A stretch of DNA of 64,000 bases from contig NZ_JACJKS010000004.1 of assembly GCF_016901695.1 (NCBI RefSeq), positions 62,001 to 126,000 on the forward strand, in the 5' to 3' direction. Both the position numbers and the translations under genes were made by a program. This DNA is from Mordavella massiliensis. Lineage in GTDB: Bacteria > Bacillota > Clostridia > Lachnospirales > Lachnospiraceae. Position 1 is the stretch's first letter, and every line of letters begins with the position of its first letter. Under the pieces are notes generated by a model. The model worked only from the letters and a program-made list of their open reading frames with translations, was not told where the DNA came from and did not search any database. Below are positions 63,931 through 64,000 of the stretch, in pieces.

Positions 63931-64000
63931 TTATTCATCTATAAACCGGACGCGGATCAGATTTTCGAACTGTGCAGGGTCTGTCTCCATGATCCCTCCG
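63931..64000 (-). CDS. C-terminal end of an unidentified gene (cut by the window)
   Basis: The last ~22 codons of a minus-strand gene, ending QFENLIRVRFIDE. Too little is present to name it. It converges on the AlaX gene and ends just past the shared terminator. Confidence 0.5.
   Translation of the reverse strand, partial: GGIMETDPAQFENLIRVRFIDE

Overview
The window reads as chromosomal DNA of a spore-forming, Gram-positive anaerobe of the Lachnospiraceae / Clostridium cluster XIVa type. This is inferred from gene content and order: CodY, RNase J, IreB-RuvX, a SigK gene, YesM/YesN sensor systems, CIRCE/HrcA heat-shock operators, a threonine T-box, and DUF5688 and DUF6106 proteins. It is GC-rich for that group. 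Two stretches are clearly AT-rich and look foreign: 13.6-14.0 kb and 56.1-59.8 kb. The species cannot be named from the sequence alone.

Layout. 0-0.8 kb: 3' part of a methylenetetrahydrofolate reductase gene. 0.8-13.6 kb: an alpha-galactoside locus. It starts with a lipoprotein binding protein translationally coupled to a YesM-type histidine kinase and a YesN-type regulator. A second binding protein, two MalFG-type permeases and a GH36 alpha-galactosidase follow. A convergent GH4 glycosidase and a divergent AraC regulator close the locus. 13.6-16.2 kb: an AT-rich scar-like region and a surface-protein gene that carries a wall-anchor tail but no signal peptide. 16.3-18.7 kb: Hsp20 under a CIRCE operator, a CbpA/DnaJ-like chaperone and the Mn exporter MntP. 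18.8-22.9 kb: prmA, rsmE, a cysteine desulfurase and thiI. 23-30.5 kb: an HPr-like protein without the catalytic histidine, mtaB, the ireB-ruvX-DUF1292-fur-rnj operon, the tRNA wobble pair trmR-trhP, and sigK. 30.6-38.2 kb: a PrsW-like protease behind a duplicated promoter, yifB/comM-dprA-topA, codY and a small unknown gene. 38.2-46.5 kb: groESL, a DUF6106 protein, guaB, galM, a PGRP-type amidase and T-box-controlled thrS. 46.5-54.1 kb: a tiny HTH-like protein, a large flavin/FeS ene-reductase, a chorismate mutase-shikimate kinase fusion, yqeG, efp, a DUF5688 gene, tRNA-Arg(CCG) and azlCD. 54.1-56.1 kb: a GntR-regulated ABC exporter. 56.1-59.8 kb: an AT-rich restriction-modification island. 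59.8-64 kb: nfo, argS and an AlaX-type editing protein.

How the genes work together. The first 13 kb forms one carbohydrate sensing, uptake and hydrolysis unit, probably for raffinose-family alpha-galactosides. Much of the remainder is translation and tRNA quality control: thiI with its sulfur donor, mtaB, trmR-trhP, thrS, argS, AlaX, efp, prmA and rsmE. The heat-shock genes at 16.3 and 38.2 kb share CIRCE operators and so a common HrcA repressor, whose gene lies outside the window.

The most unusual items are four: a restriction-modification island with two related beta-class methyltransferases, one lacking an internal 61-residue block; an exactly duplicated 29-bp promoter-palindrome before the PrsW gene; an intrinsic terminator at the predicted mntP transcription start; and the apparently re-headed surface protein at 14 kb. 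I did not find CRISPR arrays, rRNA genes, prophage or an intact transposase.
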